64,000 nt of DNA from a virus. Position numbers and translations under genes: made by a program. This document shows positions 16,896 through 26,056 of the stretch, piece by piece; within the stretch, counting starts at the first letter, position 1; every line of letters starts with the position of its first letter. Where the stretch lies: the IMG/VR virus record IMGVR_UViG_3300022927_001391, positions 1-64,000 of that record; one strand, given 5' to 3'. The notes beneath the pieces are model-generated. The model was not told where the DNA came from and made no database searches. It saw only the letters and a program-made list of their open reading frames with translations.

Positions 16896-17269
16896 TGTCA
16901 GCAACAACCACTATCACCCTATTGACAACTACTTCACATGGAACCGCTGTGGGTAACTATGATGGTTCAAGTGAGAGTTTTAGTAGTGACAAAGTAAAGG
17001 GTGATGGTTATTACGGCTTTGCTGACGGGGTTCACACTGTACAAACTCGTGTAACTAACTTTGTTGGCACTATTAAAGTTCAGGCTACACTGGCAACTAC
17101 GCCAACAAGTACTGACTGGTCAGATATTAGTAATATTATTACTAGTGATGGTAGTACAGCAGTGACTAGTGGATACATGACCAACTTCACTGGAAATTAT
17201 GTTTGGGTACGTATTAGTGTAAGTAGTTTTACATCGGGTACTATTAACTTAGTACAAATGGGCCACTAG
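16895..17269 (+). CDS. Ser/Thr-rich beta protein, possible virion decoration protein
   Basis: The 124-residue protein is rich in Thr, Ser and Gly with alternating hydrophobics typical of a beta-sandwich. It contains TIKVQATLATTPTSTDWSDI and TGNYVWVRISVSSFTSGTIN, a pattern common to phage decoration or tail-surface proteins that report a value with its deviation. It lies in a late-transcribed block. The call is by composition and context only. Confidence 0.5.
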   Translation: MSATTTITLLTTTSHGTAVGNYDGSSESFSSDKVKGDGYYGFADGVHTVQTRVTNFVGTIKVQATLATTPTSTDWSDISNIITSDGSTAVTSGYMTNFTGNYVWVRISVSSFTSGTINLVQMGH

Positions 17270-17277
17270 GAACACTA

Positions 17278-17565
17278 ATGTTATCAGATAAGTTTATACG
17301 GATAACATTGCCTAGGCCACTAACAGTAAGTGAACAAACTCTACTGGGTTTGCTTGTTAACAATCATATTAACGAAAACTTGTATACTGAGTTACAGGAA
17401 GGCGTTGGTGATATTTTTACCGGCACCATTTTCGAAACAGAACTAGGACATTCAATTGAATTCGCCCTTAACCAGGATCTAGACGATACATCAGCAGATA
17501 GTATTGTTGAAGAAGTTTTTAATTACTTTAAAGACTGCGATGTTGAGGTAAGCGGCGGCAAATAA
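17278..17565 (+). CDS. Hypothetical acidic protein
   Basis: The 95-residue protein has an alternating hydrophobic pattern (FIRITLPRPLTVSEQTLLG) and an acidic C-terminal half. It was not recognised. It is co-directional with neighbours, with 8-nt gaps on either side. Confidence 0.6.
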   Translation: MLSDKFIRITLPRPLTVSEQTLLGLLVNNHINENLYTELQEGVGDIFTGTIFETELGHSIEFALNQDLDDTSADSIVEEVFNYFKDCDVEVSGGK

Positions 17566-17574
17566 AAGGTCGTT

Positions 17575-18774
17575 ATGATTACATGGTTATTTGACCATCG
17601 CACAGATTATGGATATATACCCAATCTTGTCAAGGACCTATCACTTAGGCCTAAAACTAATGCTTGGCATGATTTATGTATACAAAAACCCTACAGCTAT
17701 GAATTCCGCTTTTTAAAATACTGTGATCTGGATAAGGTACAGTACAACTGTGCTCTAGTATCAGAGGACTGGTCTGGGCCGGCTTACTATCCCATCAACT
17801 TAAATTTTTATGATCCTGAGATAGATTACTTTTCTTTAATGGAACCTGAAAGTTTAGCAAAACTAAAAGCAGGTGAGTTTAGAGTTTTATTTTACTATAG
17901 TGAGGGCGATGATCCTAAAATTGATATAGTACCCAGTCTTATAAAGTTGTGTAAACGGCATGATCTAACTTTTAATGATATTAGATTTGTACTGGCAAAC
18001 TGGTCAATTCACGACAAACCTCCGTTTATATACTTTCCAGATGATGAATTATACTATAGGTATCTTCATTCTTACAATAGCAATTTTGTTAGAGATATTA
18101 ATCTAGCCCCAAGAAGTAAAAAAACAACCTGTTTAATCCGAGCTGACAAACTCTGGCGCAGAGTATTTGGTAGTATATTCGTAGATCTTGGATTACATAC
18201 TGACAGTTATTTTAGTTACACTGGTTACAAATACGAAACAAGTAGTATAGATGAGGAAAAGCTATCTGACTGGGAAGCAATTGATGATGAGTTATTAATT
18301 ACATTATGTAGGTTTGAATTAGGAATACCCTACAAGGCTGACGCAAACACAGATCAGGAACACAACAACCATAAACTTATTGACAGAAAGTTCTTTAATG
18401 ACAGTTACTGGAACATAGTTGTAGAAACACATTTTCGTCAGAATACAATATTCCTGACAGAAAAGACATTTAAGCCTATACTAAACTTACAGCCTTTCTG
18501 CATTGTTGGTAACCCTGGAAGTTTACGATTATTAAAGCATCTTGGATATAAAACATTTGGGAATATTATTAACGAAGAATATGACGAGATAGATGATCCA
18601 GAAGCTCGCATGAAAGAAATGCTAGAAATAGCTTACAGCATACATAATAGAAATCACCTCGAACTTCAAAATATTACAGCAGCTATTGTTGATGTATTAA
18701 AACACAATCAGGAAAATTTCCTAAGACCTAAAACAAGTAGAATACAAAACCTACTAAATCAATTGGAATATTAA
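17575..18774 (+). CDS. Glycosyltransferase-like phage protein
   Basis: The 399-residue protein has a C-terminal block VVETHFRQNTIFLTEKTFKPI...LQPFCIVGNPGSL that resembles the donor-binding region of GT-B fold enzymes such as GT10 fucosyltransferases (SEKxxxxL followed by a PIVxG strand). This arrangement recurs in marine T4-like phages. The N-terminal 270 residues are not recognised. It sits directly before a GT-A-type glycosyltransferase, supporting a role in decorating virion or host glycans. Confidence 0.5.
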   Translation: MITWLFDHRTDYGYIPNLVKDLSLRPKTNAWHDLCIQKPYSYEFRFLKYCDLDKVQYNCALVSEDWSGPAYYPINLNFYDPEIDYFSLMEPESLAKLKAGEFRVLFYYSEGDDPKIDIVPSLIKLCKRHDLTFNDIRFVLANWSIHDKPPFIYFPDDELYYRYLHSYNSNFVRDINLAPRSKKTTCLIRADKLWRRVFGSIFVDLGLHTDSYFSYTGYKYETSSIDEEKLSDWEAIDDELLITLCRFELGIPYKADANTDQEHNNHKLIDRKFFNDSYWNIVVETHFRQNTIFLTEKTFKPILNLQPFCIVGNPGSLRLLKHLGYKTFGNIINEEYDEIDDPEARMKEMLEIAYSIHNRNHLELQNITAAIVDVLKHNQENFLRPKTSRIQNLLNQLEY

Positions 18775-19488
18775 ATGTCAGAAGAATTAGAACAATCTAT
18801 AGATACAGTACACTTTTGTACACCCTGTTATGGTGGACAAATAAGCGAAGTCACATTTAGCAGTTACTTGCGATTTACCGTCTTCGCAATGCAGACTGGC
18901 GTTAACTTCATGGTAGATACTCTTAGCAATGAGAGTAACATCAATCGCGGACGTAATAGTTTAGTTGCTAAGTTTCTGCGTAATAAATGTTCTCACCTCA
19001 TGTTTGTTGATAGCGATATCCAGTTTAATAACATGGATATTTTAAAACTATTGGGTGCTAATAAAGATGTAATTGGTGGTATATATCCACAAAAAGTTAT
19101 TCCCACCAAGTATGTTGTAAACAGACTACCAGATGCAGAGCCAGAAGGGCGTGATGGTGAGATAATTGAAGTGGATACACTGGGTACTGGGTTTTTACTT
19201 ATTAAGCGTAGTGTATTTGAAAGGATGATTACTGAAGGTGTAGCACAAAAGTATCATGATAATATTGGTTTAGGTGCTGAATTTGATGATTATACTTACA
19301 ACTTCTTTCCAACACAGATTGGTGATGATGGATACTATTTGACTGAGGACTGGGCGTTCTGCCGCAACTGGCGTAAAATGGGTGGACAAATATTTGCAGA
19401 TACTAGTATCAATCTAACGCATGTGGGCTATCATAGATTTGCTGGAGATACTGAAATATTAAAGGAAACAATTAATGGAAACAGTTAA
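18775..19488 (+). CDS. GT-A fold glycosyltransferase
   Basis: The 237-residue protein shows the nucleotide-sugar fold: TPCYGGQISEVTFSSYL at the start, NINRGRNSLVAKFL, then HLMFVDSDIQF containing the DxD metal motif (near residue 78-80) and GGIYPQK. The later TEDWAFCRNWRKMGG resembles the acceptor-side ED motif. It transfers a sugar to an unknown acceptor and follows the GT-B-like gene without a gap. Confidence 0.75.
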   Translation: MSEELEQSIDTVHFCTPCYGGQISEVTFSSYLRFTVFAMQTGVNFMVDTLSNESNINRGRNSLVAKFLRNKCSHLMFVDSDIQFNNMDILKLLGANKDVIGGIYPQKVIPTKYVVNRLPDAEPEGRDGEIIEVDTLGTGFLLIKRSVFERMITEGVAQKYHDNIGLGAEFDDYTYNFFPTQIGDDGYYLTEDWAFCRNWRKMGGQIFADTSINLTHVGYHRFAGDTEILKETINGNS

Positions 19489-19933
19489 TTTAAAGTTAGT
19501 ATTAACAGGAACAGGTTGGGAAGATCACTGGCCAAGCTGTAGAGTATCTGTCAATGACACTGAATTCTACAACAATGAGATTATTGGCGAGCAGACAGTT
19601 GAGTTTGATTTAGATTTACAAGATGATAGTGAAAATGTTTTAAAAGTAGAATACTATAACTTAGACTTCCGTAAAGATATAGTACTAAATGACTCAGGCG
19701 AACAAATTAAAAGCAAATATGTTACAATTAATAAGTTATTTGTTGACGACATAGATTGTTGTAATATTCCCTACGATTTAAGCGAAGTATATGTAAATGA
19801 CGGTTGGTATACAAAACAGGATCCACAAGATTTTCCCAATCCACGTAAGAATGAAATGCAATTAAGCTGGAATAGCACCTGGTGTTTAAAGTTTAATAGT
19901 CCAGTCTATCTGTGGTTATTAGAAAACTTATAA
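19475..19933 (+). CDS. Beta-sandwich, possible carbohydrate-binding protein
   Basis: The 152-residue protein has alternating beta-strand patterns (LVLTGTGWEDHWPSCRVSVN, TVEFDLDLQDDSENVLKVEY) like small carbohydrate-binding modules of the xylan-binding type. The shorter protein at 23997-24233 has the same opening pattern (strand, then RVFVNGELMLERDF). The 3' end contains a late box. Virion surface binding is a guess. Confidence 0.5.
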   Translation: METVNLKLVLTGTGWEDHWPSCRVSVNDTEFYNNEIIGEQTVEFDLDLQDDSENVLKVEYYNLDFRKDIVLNDSGEQIKSKYVTINKLFVDDIDCCNIPYDLSEVYVNDGWYTKQDPQDFPNPRKNEMQLSWNSTWCLKFNSPVYLWLLENL

Positions 19934-19936
19934 ATA
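19929..19936 (+). promoter_or_regulatory. Late promoter box TATAAATA, 4 nt from a start codon
   Basis: An exact late consensus ends 4 nt before the ATG at 19941. If used, transcription would begin at or just inside the start codon, giving a leaderless message, or the functional start lies further in. Confidence 0.5.
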
Positions 19937-19940
19937 TGGT

Positions 19941-22900
19941 ATGCGTATTACAGAAGCAATCCAGCAAGTCGTAGCAATATATCCCGGGCGTTTTCACCCT
20001 TTCCACAAGGGTCACGCCAGTGTATATGGCTATCTTAAACAGAAATATGGCAGTGCTTATGTAGCAACAAGTAATAAAGTAGATCCACCCAAGAGTCCTT
20101 TTAGTTTCCCAGAAAAACGTGCAATGATGTTACATGCTGGTATTCCCAGTGATAGAATTGTACAAACAAAGAACCCCTATAAAGCAGAAGAGATACTAGA
20201 TTGGTACAATCCCGAAACAACAGCAGTAGTGTTTGCTGTTAGTGCCAAGGACATGGCTGATAATCCACGCTTTAGTTTTGCGCCCAAGAAGGACGGATCA
20301 GCCAGCTATTTCCAACCATTAGCTGGGCAAAAGAATTTAGAACCATTTAGTAAACATGCTTATATTGAAGTCGCACCAACTTTAGACTTTAAAGTCTTGG
20401 CTGAACCCATGCGCAGTGCTACAGAGTTACGCAAGAAATTTGCGCAGGCTGACACTGATACACAAAAGGATATAATAACAGATCTATATGGAACCTATAA
20501 TGCTCGTATTCACAGTATTATGGCCAATAAGATTAATGAAGCGTACTTGAAGTTTGAAGACTTACATAATATTATATTAGAGTTGTGGCGTTTAGACGTT
20601 GCTAAACCACTAGCAGAAGACGTAAAAGCTAAAATTATTGAACAAGTGCAGACAGCTAGAGAAGCCTGGCACAAAAAATACAAGCGCAATAAAAAAGTAC
20701 AGGAAGGTGATCTAATTCCATTTCCTGACAATACTATTGTCCTACAAACAACAAGTGATGAGGACTGGTATGAGCTGGGTAAAGACATTGCTAATTTAAG
20801 CAAAGCAGAAAAAGCAGAGTACGGACATGATGACTCTGATACACTAATGGTACTACCAGCACCTCTAGAAAAATATATTAAGGACAGAATAAAAAAGTTT
20901 ACTGGTTTGAAGTTCAAAGATACTAAACATCATGACAGTTACGAGTTAGCTGATATTGCTCACAAAGTATCAGAAGAAGATCAGCAACGCATTATTGAAA
21001 AGATTAGATCTCTTACTGAAACAATACGTAAGACTGGTAGTCAGTATACTGTTTACAGTAAAAAGGGTAAGCGCATGGGCACTTATCCAAGTAAAAAACA
21101 GGCTAAAGAACGTCTTAGACAGATTGAATACTTCAAGCATGTAAACGAAGCATTTGACAGTCCTTATCCACTAGTATGGGAAGGCAATCCAAATGGAGAT
21201 TCATCTGCTCTTGCTGAAATACCTACATCCAACGGCAACACTGCTTATTTGGATATAGAATTTAACACGTCAGGTGATAGTGGTCGTTTTGATATTAGCT
21301 TCACAAGAAATAGTAGAAGCAAAGCAGCAGGCACGGGCGATGAGTTTAGAGTTTTTGCTACAGTAATAGAAGCCATAAAGCAATGGTGGAATAAAGTTGA
21401 CCAGGATCGGGTTGTTAGTATAACTTTTAGTGCAGCAAAAAATACTAACGATAGTGCGATGTACCGTGGCGCTCCTGATAGTCCTCGTAGACACATACTC
21501 TATTCAAGATTTGCCAAACAATTTGCTAAACAAATTGGGTTTAAACTAAACATAGAAGATTTAGGTACTGGGGTTTATTTTTTCCTTACTAATCCAAAGA
21601 GCCTGTCAGATAATAAATTGGAGGAAGCATTTGACACCAAAGTTGAATGGGTCAAAGAGCTCGGACCAAGTGGGTCAACTGTATATGCTACTAAAGTAGA
21701 AGATGCTTATATAGAACTAACCTACAGGCCTGTGAGTAAGGGTGTATACATCAGTTTTACTCGTGGCGGTGTTATGAGTGTTACAGGTGAAGGTTCGCAA
21801 AATAAAATCTTTGGCGCTGTTATCAATCATATCAAACAATGGGCAGCAAAAAATAAACCAGAACAGATTATGTTTAGTGCCTTTAAACCTCGCACAGGCG
21901 CCTTTGGAAGTCAGGACAGTACTCGCAGTGGATTGTATCGCAAAATGGTACAACGCTTTGCTAACCAAAATGGTTATGAGTATGATGTAGAAGACACTGG
22001 AAACGAAGACACTTTTATTCTTAAAAGACAAGGTGTGGCGGAAGGTAAGAAAACAAACAAAGCATTTGTTAAACCACAGTTTGATGTAGAATGGGAAGAA
22101 GCAGCTCGCTATCCAGAGTTTCAAAAGATTGGCAAGGATGCCTGGATTGAACTTGCTAAGAAGGGCAAGTCAGTTACCATTAAAAGTGCTAAAGGTATTA
22201 ACAATACAGATGCCGCAGATCCTGATAGTTTTAAATCATTAGAACCAGAAAAACAAAAACGAGCTCTAGCACAACTAGAAAAAGGCACAGTTGAAATGCC
22301 CATTGTTGCTGTATACAGTGATGGCTACAAAGAATTAATTGGCGGCAATACAAGACTTACTGCTATGATGGCTAGAGACGGTAAGGCAACTGTGTGGGCA
22401 TTTAAAGTGCCAGACGAAGTTGCTAAACTAGCAGAAAACTTTGCGGAAGGTAAGAGTCCACATAAAAAAGGCACTAAGAAATACAAGGCACATATGGCAG
22501 CAATGCATGCTGGTATGAATGAAAGCTATAAACTACAACTAGAACGTGACGATGATCTACTCGTACTACACATTAAAGACACAAAGACTGGAAAGCGCAC
22601 TGAAGTAAGAGGAAAGCCCAACTACGAGGGCGATGGTTATGATGCCACAGATCCATTGCATCAACTCTTGGATAAGGTTGGCAAAGCAGCGAACATAAGT
22701 GAGCTTATGAATGGCGAGGTAGTAAGCATTAATCCACGTCATCCAGATGGACCACGTGCTAGAAAACATGCTGACAAGGCATTTAATGAAGACGTTGCCA
22801 AAGACTTAGAAGCAGAGTTTCCGGGTTTATACTTAGACTTATATAAAACAAAAGCAGGTTACATACTTGGCAAAATAGAACTACCTAAAGAAGAACGTGG

Positions 22901-23726
22901 TGAGGGCATTGGTACCCGAGTCATGCAACGAATCGTTGACATAGCAGACAGTGAAGGTGAAGTTGTTGCACTAACGCCCGATACAGCATTTGGTGCTAGC
23001 AGTAAAGGCAGACTCGAAAAGTTCTACAAGCGTTTTGGTTTCGTATTCAACAAAGGACGCAACAAAGATTATAGTTTTAGAGAAACAATGATTCGCTATC
23101 CTCAGGGCCCTCAAGCACGAGCAACAGTAAAAGATATAGCAGGCGAATCCATAGTTGAAATGGCCAAAAAGGTTCCAGGTGAACCTGGGTCCTATACAAT
23201 GAAACAGGGTAAAACAGAATATAAAATATCACCACAATTGAATAGTAATGATCGACCATCTGGTGAGTGGCAAATTTATGTGAAGGACAGAGGCGATTGG
23301 GAATGGGACAGGACAGTTGGTAGTAAAAGAGATGCTATTAATTGGATCAAAACCCAAAAAGACGAATCCATAAACGAAGCAGGTGTTGGGCGTATTACAA
23401 AACAGAACGCAACCAAAGACGCACCAATTGGTAGTGAGTTTGCAAATGTTAAGAAGCTAGGGTTGGGCAGTGGTAAGCCCAAAGAGCTACATGCTAAAGC
23501 AAGAAAGAATTCAGATCCCAATACACTATTCAATTTAGGTATTGGAGAATCTAAAGAACAAGAATTAGATGAAAGAGGCAGCATTACAGTACCATTTGCC
23601 AGTGGAACAAGTGTTACTATTGCGCCACATCGACCATTACGAGTTAAAAAGTCCACTAAAGGGAGACTACGTTATGAAAACCCTACAGCCAACACAAATA
23701 AATCTAAACGAGGAAAAACAGTATGA
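19941..23726 (+). CDS. Giant multidomain protein: nucleotidyltransferase, tandem domains, ParB-like, GNAT; possible internal-head polyprotein
   Basis: The 1261 residues contain, in order: a nucleotidyltransferase domain (1-165) with HPFHKGH at 19-25; a basic motif at 367-399; two tandem homologous ~135-residue domains (404-555 and 563-697); a ParB/Srx-like segment with GGNTRLTAMMARDG at 801-814; an unknown domain (862-945); a GNAT-like acetyltransferase (951-1055) with GEGIGTRVMQ at 988-997; and a basic tail. Nearly every junction has a site like the T4 prohead-protease consensus (I/L)xE: INE-A (200), VNE-A (403), LEE-A (562), VAE-G (701), FAE-G (836), INE-A (1146), IGE-S (1203). The inference is a capsid-packaged precursor cut into separate enzymes. 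Confidence 0.75.
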   Translation: MRITEAIQQVVAIYPGRFHPFHKGHASVYGYLKQKYGSAYVATSNKVDPPKSPFSFPEKRAMMLHAGIPSDRIVQTKNPYKAEEILDWYNPETTAVVFAVSAKDMADNPRFSFAPKKDGSASYFQPLAGQKNLEPFSKHAYIEVAPTLDFKVLAEPMRSATELRKKFAQADTDTQKDIITDLYGTYNARIHSIMANKINEAYLKFEDLHNIILELWRLDVAKPLAEDVKAKIIEQVQTAREAWHKKYKRNKKVQEGDLIPFPDNTIVLQTTSDEDWYELGKDIANLSKAEKAEYGHDDSDTLMVLPAPLEKYIKDRIKKFTGLKFKDTKHHDSYELADIAHKVSEEDQQRIIEKIRSLTETIRKTGSQYTVYSKKGKRMGTYPSKKQAKERLRQIEYFKHVNEAFDSPYPLVWEGNPNGDSSALAEIPTSNGNTAYLDIEFNTSGDSGRFDISFTRNSRSKAAGTGDEFRVFATVIEAIKQWWNKVDQDRVVSITFSAAKNTNDSAMYRGAPDSPRRHILYSRFAKQFAKQIGFKLNIEDLGTGVYFFLTNPKSLSDNKLEEAFDTKVEWVKELGPSGSTVYATKVEDAYIELTYRPVSKGVYISFTRGGVMSVTGEGSQNKIFGAVINHIKQWAAKNKPEQIMFSAFKPRTGAFGSQDSTRSGLYRKMVQRFANQNGYEYDVEDTGNEDTFILKRQGVAEGKKTNKAFVKPQFDVEWEEAARYPEFQKIGKDAWIELAKKGKSVTIKSAKGINNTDAADPDSFKSLEPEKQKRALAQLEKGTVEMPIVAVYSDGYKELIGGNTRLTAMMARDGKATVWAFKVPDEVAKLAENFAEGKSPHKKGTKKYKAHMAAMHAGMNESYKLQLERDDDLLVLHIKDTKTGKRTEVRGKPNYEGDGYDATDPLHQLLDKVGKAANISELMNGEVVSINPRHPDGPRARKHADKAFNEDVAKDLEAEFPGLYLDLYKTKAGYILGKIELPKEERGEGIGTRVMQRIVDIADSEGEVVALTPDTAFGASSKGRLEKFYKRFGFVFNKGRNKDYSFRETMIRYPQGPQARATVKDIAGESIVEMAKKVPGEPGSYTMKQGKTEYKISPQLNSNDRPSGEWQIYVKDRGDWEWDRTVGSKRDAINWIKTQKDESINEAGVGRITKQNATKDAPIGSEFANVKKLGLGSGKPKELHAKARKNSDPNTLFNLGIGESKEQELDERGSITVPFASGTSVTIAPHRPLRVKKSTKGRLRYENPTANTNKSKRGKTV

Positions 23727-24000
23727 TGAACACTTACAGCGTTGTATTAAAGAACTTGAACAAATTGTGGAGGATCTCACAGGGTCAGAAAAACCAGGTA
23801 GTCGTCCAGGTAGTTTAAAACGGAAAGCAGCGCAGTATTTGGGCAAAGGAGCCGGAGAAGAACTAACTAGAACAGAACTAAAGCAGTTACGTGCCAAGGC
23901 AAACAAGATGAAAAAGTCCACCAAAAAGGACGAACGCGATCGTGGTATACAACTAGCTAGGCAAGTTAGTTTTGCTTTTAATATGCGAGATAGCAAATGA
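23674..24000 (+). CDS. Basic helical protein, possibly internal head protein
   Basis: The ATG at 23674, with GGGAG upstream, gives 108 residues; the frame is open further up only inside the previous gene, which it overlaps by 53 nt. The protein is helical and very basic in its C-terminal two thirds (SLKRKAAQYLGKG, KQLRAKANKMKKSTKKDERDRG). This could bind DNA inside the head, in line with the neighbouring set of putative internal proteins. No family is recognised. Confidence 0.6.
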   Translation: MKTLQPTQINLNEEKQYDEHLQRCIKELEQIVEDLTGSEKPGSRPGSLKRKAAQYLGKGAGEELTRTELKQLRAKANKMKKSTKKDERDRGIQLARQVSFAFNMRDSK

Positions 24001-24233
24001 AACTTAACTTTGATATCAAATGTAGTGATTACACGAACACACCAGCGTACAGAGTATTTGTAAATGGTGAACTCATGCTTGAACGTGATTTTGTGATACC
24101 CAACGACGAGTTCAGTCACTATAACTTTACTGGATTTATTGATAGTGAAACAGCAAATATACAAGTTGAGAGCGTTACACCAGGCATTACATTTACATAC
24201 GACAATGTGAGATTGACCAATGAGAGCGAATGA
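23997..24233 (+). CDS. Small beta-sandwich protein
   Basis: The 78-residue protein has an all-beta pattern (YRVFVNGELMLERDFVIPN) related in layout to 19475-19933. It overlaps both neighbours by 4-14 nt. It could be a carbohydrate-binding-like module; the function is unknown. Confidence 0.55.
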   Translation: MKLNFDIKCSDYTNTPAYRVFVNGELMLERDFVIPNDEFSHYNFTGFIDSETANIQVESVTPGITFTYDNVRLTNESE

Positions 24234-24417
24234 ATTTATTAAAGAAACAGCAAGTGCTGGTGCTACCACAAGCGGAAATATTGCTGTAGTAGTAAATCCA
24301 GCAGTTGCTCGCAGTAAGAAAAAAGCAAAGAGTGTGAGTGCTTTGGATACAAACTATAGTTTGTTTGGCGCTGGTATGATCAAGCGCAATCCTAAAAAGC
24401 CGCTAGCCGCATTATAG
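24220..24417 (+). CDS. Small protein with T4 internal-protein-like N terminus
   Basis: The 65-residue protein starts MRANEFIKE-TASAGATTSG. This resembles the capsid-targeting peptide of T4 internal proteins IPI and IPIII (MKTYQEFIAE), where the prohead protease cuts after the Glu. The rest is Lys/Ala-rich (ARSKKKAKS, KRNPKKP). It is probably packaged in the head and processed. The interpretation is by analogy only. Confidence 0.6.
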   Translation: MRANEFIKETASAGATTSGNIAVVVNPAVARSKKKAKSVSALDTNYSLFGAGMIKRNPKKPLAAL

Positions 24418-24425
24418 CATAAATA
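24418..24425 (+). promoter_or_regulatory. Late promoter box CATAAATA
   Basis: One mismatch from the late consensus, 26 nt before the ATG at 24452; TTTTTGAGG lies between. Confidence 0.5.
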
Positions 24426-24451
24426 TAATATATGTTTTTGAGGTTTTAACT

Positions 24452-24847
24452 ATGAATGATATTGCTAATACACGCAAAAAATTAAAACAGATTGCTGAAG
24501 GCAGCTTGGGCGATATGGCCAATCGCTGCGAAACAGATCACGAAGTTCAAATGGCACGTGCAGATCTATACAAGATCGGCAAGTACGCAATTGAGCTACA
24601 CGATATGCTTCGTAACGTAAGCGAAGAACAGGGATTAGAAGGCTGGGTACAATCTAAGATCACCAAGGCAGCAGATTACATGGGCAGTGTTAAGCATCAT
24701 CTCGAGTATGAGATGAGCGGAATGAATTCTGACAATCAGGAAGCGATGCCAGCAGATGCATTAGATGCACTTGAATCTACAGAAGCAGACCAAAACAAAA
24801 AGAATATGAAAGCCGAAAGTAAATTTAGCGATTGGAGTAAGAAATGA
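24452..24847 (+). CDS. Helical acidic phage protein
   Basis: The 131-residue protein is predicted to be almost entirely helical (TRKKLKQIAEGSLGD, ARADLYKIGKYAIELHDML). IAE-GS near residue 16 fits the prohead-protease consensus, so the first 16 residues could be a removable targeting peptide. It overlaps the next gene by 4 nt. A late box precedes it. An internal or scaffold-like role is inferred. Confidence 0.6.
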   Translation: MNDIANTRKKLKQIAEGSLGDMANRCETDHEVQMARADLYKIGKYAIELHDMLRNVSEEQGLEGWVQSKITKAADYMGSVKHHLEYEMSGMNSDNQEAMPADALDALESTEADQNKKNMKAESKFSDWSKK

Positions 24848-25449
24848 GCGATTTTTCAGACCTAGTAAAAAAACTAAATGCAATCTCAAATAACGAGGAA
24901 ACAGTAAGTGCAACAGGCGATACTGTTTATAAGCCAGTTGAGGAAGCAGTCGCTGGAACACGTGAAACAGCAAGTATTCTCAAAGCGTTTAATGAACTTG
25001 AAGAAGCAGCAAAGCCAGACTATATTGATTTAGATGGCGATGGCGATAAAGAAGAATCCATGAAGAAGGCTGCCGCTGACAAGAAAGCCAAGAAGGAATC
25101 TGTAGCTGAAGACAAAGCTAACGAAGATGTGCTAGGTGATATTGCTAGTCGATATCGTGACTTTATGAAGAGTGAAGTAGCACAGGGTAATGATCTAACC
25201 ACAGTTGATAGCGCAGTTAAAGAAGCCACAAGTTCTGCAACAGCAATCGATGATAGTTTTCAAAAGATGTTTAATATGATGGGCCGTCTTATGAACGTTA
25301 CAGCAGAAGGTGCAGTGCTTAGTAAAATGGTAGAACGTGAAGGTGGTGATGCTGCATGGATTGCAGATGCACATCAAAAACTAATTGAAGCTATGGAAGC
25401 TCTAGAAGAAGCACATATGTATAGCAACCCACCAGGGGAAGATGACTAA
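24844..25449 (+). CDS. Acidic phage protein with EF-hand-like calcium loop
   Basis: The 201-residue protein contains DYIDLDGDGDKEESMKKA near residue 60, matching the DxDxDG calcium-binding loop, followed by a Lys/Ala/Glu-rich segment. This arrangement recurs in marine T4-like phages in proteins of unknown role. Several prohead-protease-like sites are present (PVEE-A, LEE-A). The C-terminal half is helical. It may be a processed head component. Confidence 0.6.
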   Translation: MSDFSDLVKKLNAISNNEETVSATGDTVYKPVEEAVAGTRETASILKAFNELEEAAKPDYIDLDGDGDKEESMKKAAADKKAKKESVAEDKANEDVLGDIASRYRDFMKSEVAQGNDLTTVDSAVKEATSSATAIDDSFQKMFNMMGRLMNVTAEGAVLSKMVEREGGDAAWIADAHQKLIEAMEALEEAHMYSNPPGEDD

Positions 25450-25454
25450 TTATT

Positions 25455-25646
25455 ATGCGTTCCTCAGAATTTATTTCAAAAGCAATTACTGAGGCTGAGT
25501 TTGATGAAGCAGCCGGCGAAAAGGATGCCTGCTATCATAAAGTAAAATCACGTTACAAAGTTTGGCCAAGCGCATATGCTAGCGGTGCACTTGTAAAGTG
25601 TCGCAAGGTTGGCGCAGCTAACTGGGGCAATAAGAGTAAAAAGTAA
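25455..25646 (+). CDS. Small basic protein with internal-protein-like N terminus
   Basis: The 63 residues begin MRSSEFISKAITE-AEFDE-AAGEKD, again resembling a T4 capsid-targeting peptide with two possible cleavage points after Glu. The remainder (DACYHKVKSRYKVW, VKCRKVGAANWGNKSKK) is strongly basic, as expected for a DNA-bound internal protein. Two cysteines are present. TAATG overlap links it to the next gene. Confidence 0.6.
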   Translation: MRSSEFISKAITEAEFDEAAGEKDACYHKVKSRYKVWPSAYASGALVKCRKVGAANWGNKSKK

Positions 25647-26056
25647 TGCGGGTCCACGAGTTTACAACCAACGAAGATCTACGCAAGTGGTTTAAGGACA
25701 AATGGGTTCGTTTCGGTCCTGATGGTAAAATTCGTGGCGACTGTGCTAGGGATAGTAATAGTGAAGGCAAGCCCAAGTGCTTACCACAAAGTAAAGCACA
25801 TGCACTGGGCAAAAAGAAGCGTGCTACAGCAGCAGGCCGCAAGCGTAGAGAAGATCCTAATAAAAATCGTAAGGGTGCAGCAAAGAACGTTGCTACCGAA
25901 GGCCCAATTGGTAAAGCAGTTGGTGCTACAGTAGGTGCGGTTACTGGCACAGCAGTAGGTACAGTAGGTGCCGCAGTGACAGGAAAACCAAGTAAGATAT
26001 ATAAGGGTGCTAAAAAAGGTGCCAAGCTAGGTAAAAAAGCACTAGGGTGGGCATAA
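25646..26056 (+). CDS. Basic protein with glycine-rich hydrophobic tail, possible internal or injected protein
   Basis: The 136-residue protein begins MRVHEFTTNEDLRKWFKDKW. The first 90 residues are very basic (GKKKRATAAGRKRREDPNKNRKG). ATE-G near residue 92 fits a protease site. A Gly/Ala/Val-rich segment follows (about 93-118, AVGATVGAVTGTAVG) that could insert in a membrane, as glycine-zipper proteins do. This combination would suit a protein ejected with DNA, but no homologue is recognised. Confidence 0.6.
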   Translation: MRVHEFTTNEDLRKWFKDKWVRFGPDGKIRGDCARDSNSEGKPKCLPQSKAHALGKKKRATAAGRKRREDPNKNRKGAAKNVATEGPIGKAVGATVGAVTGTAVGTVGAAVTGKPSKIYKGAKKGAKLGKKALGWA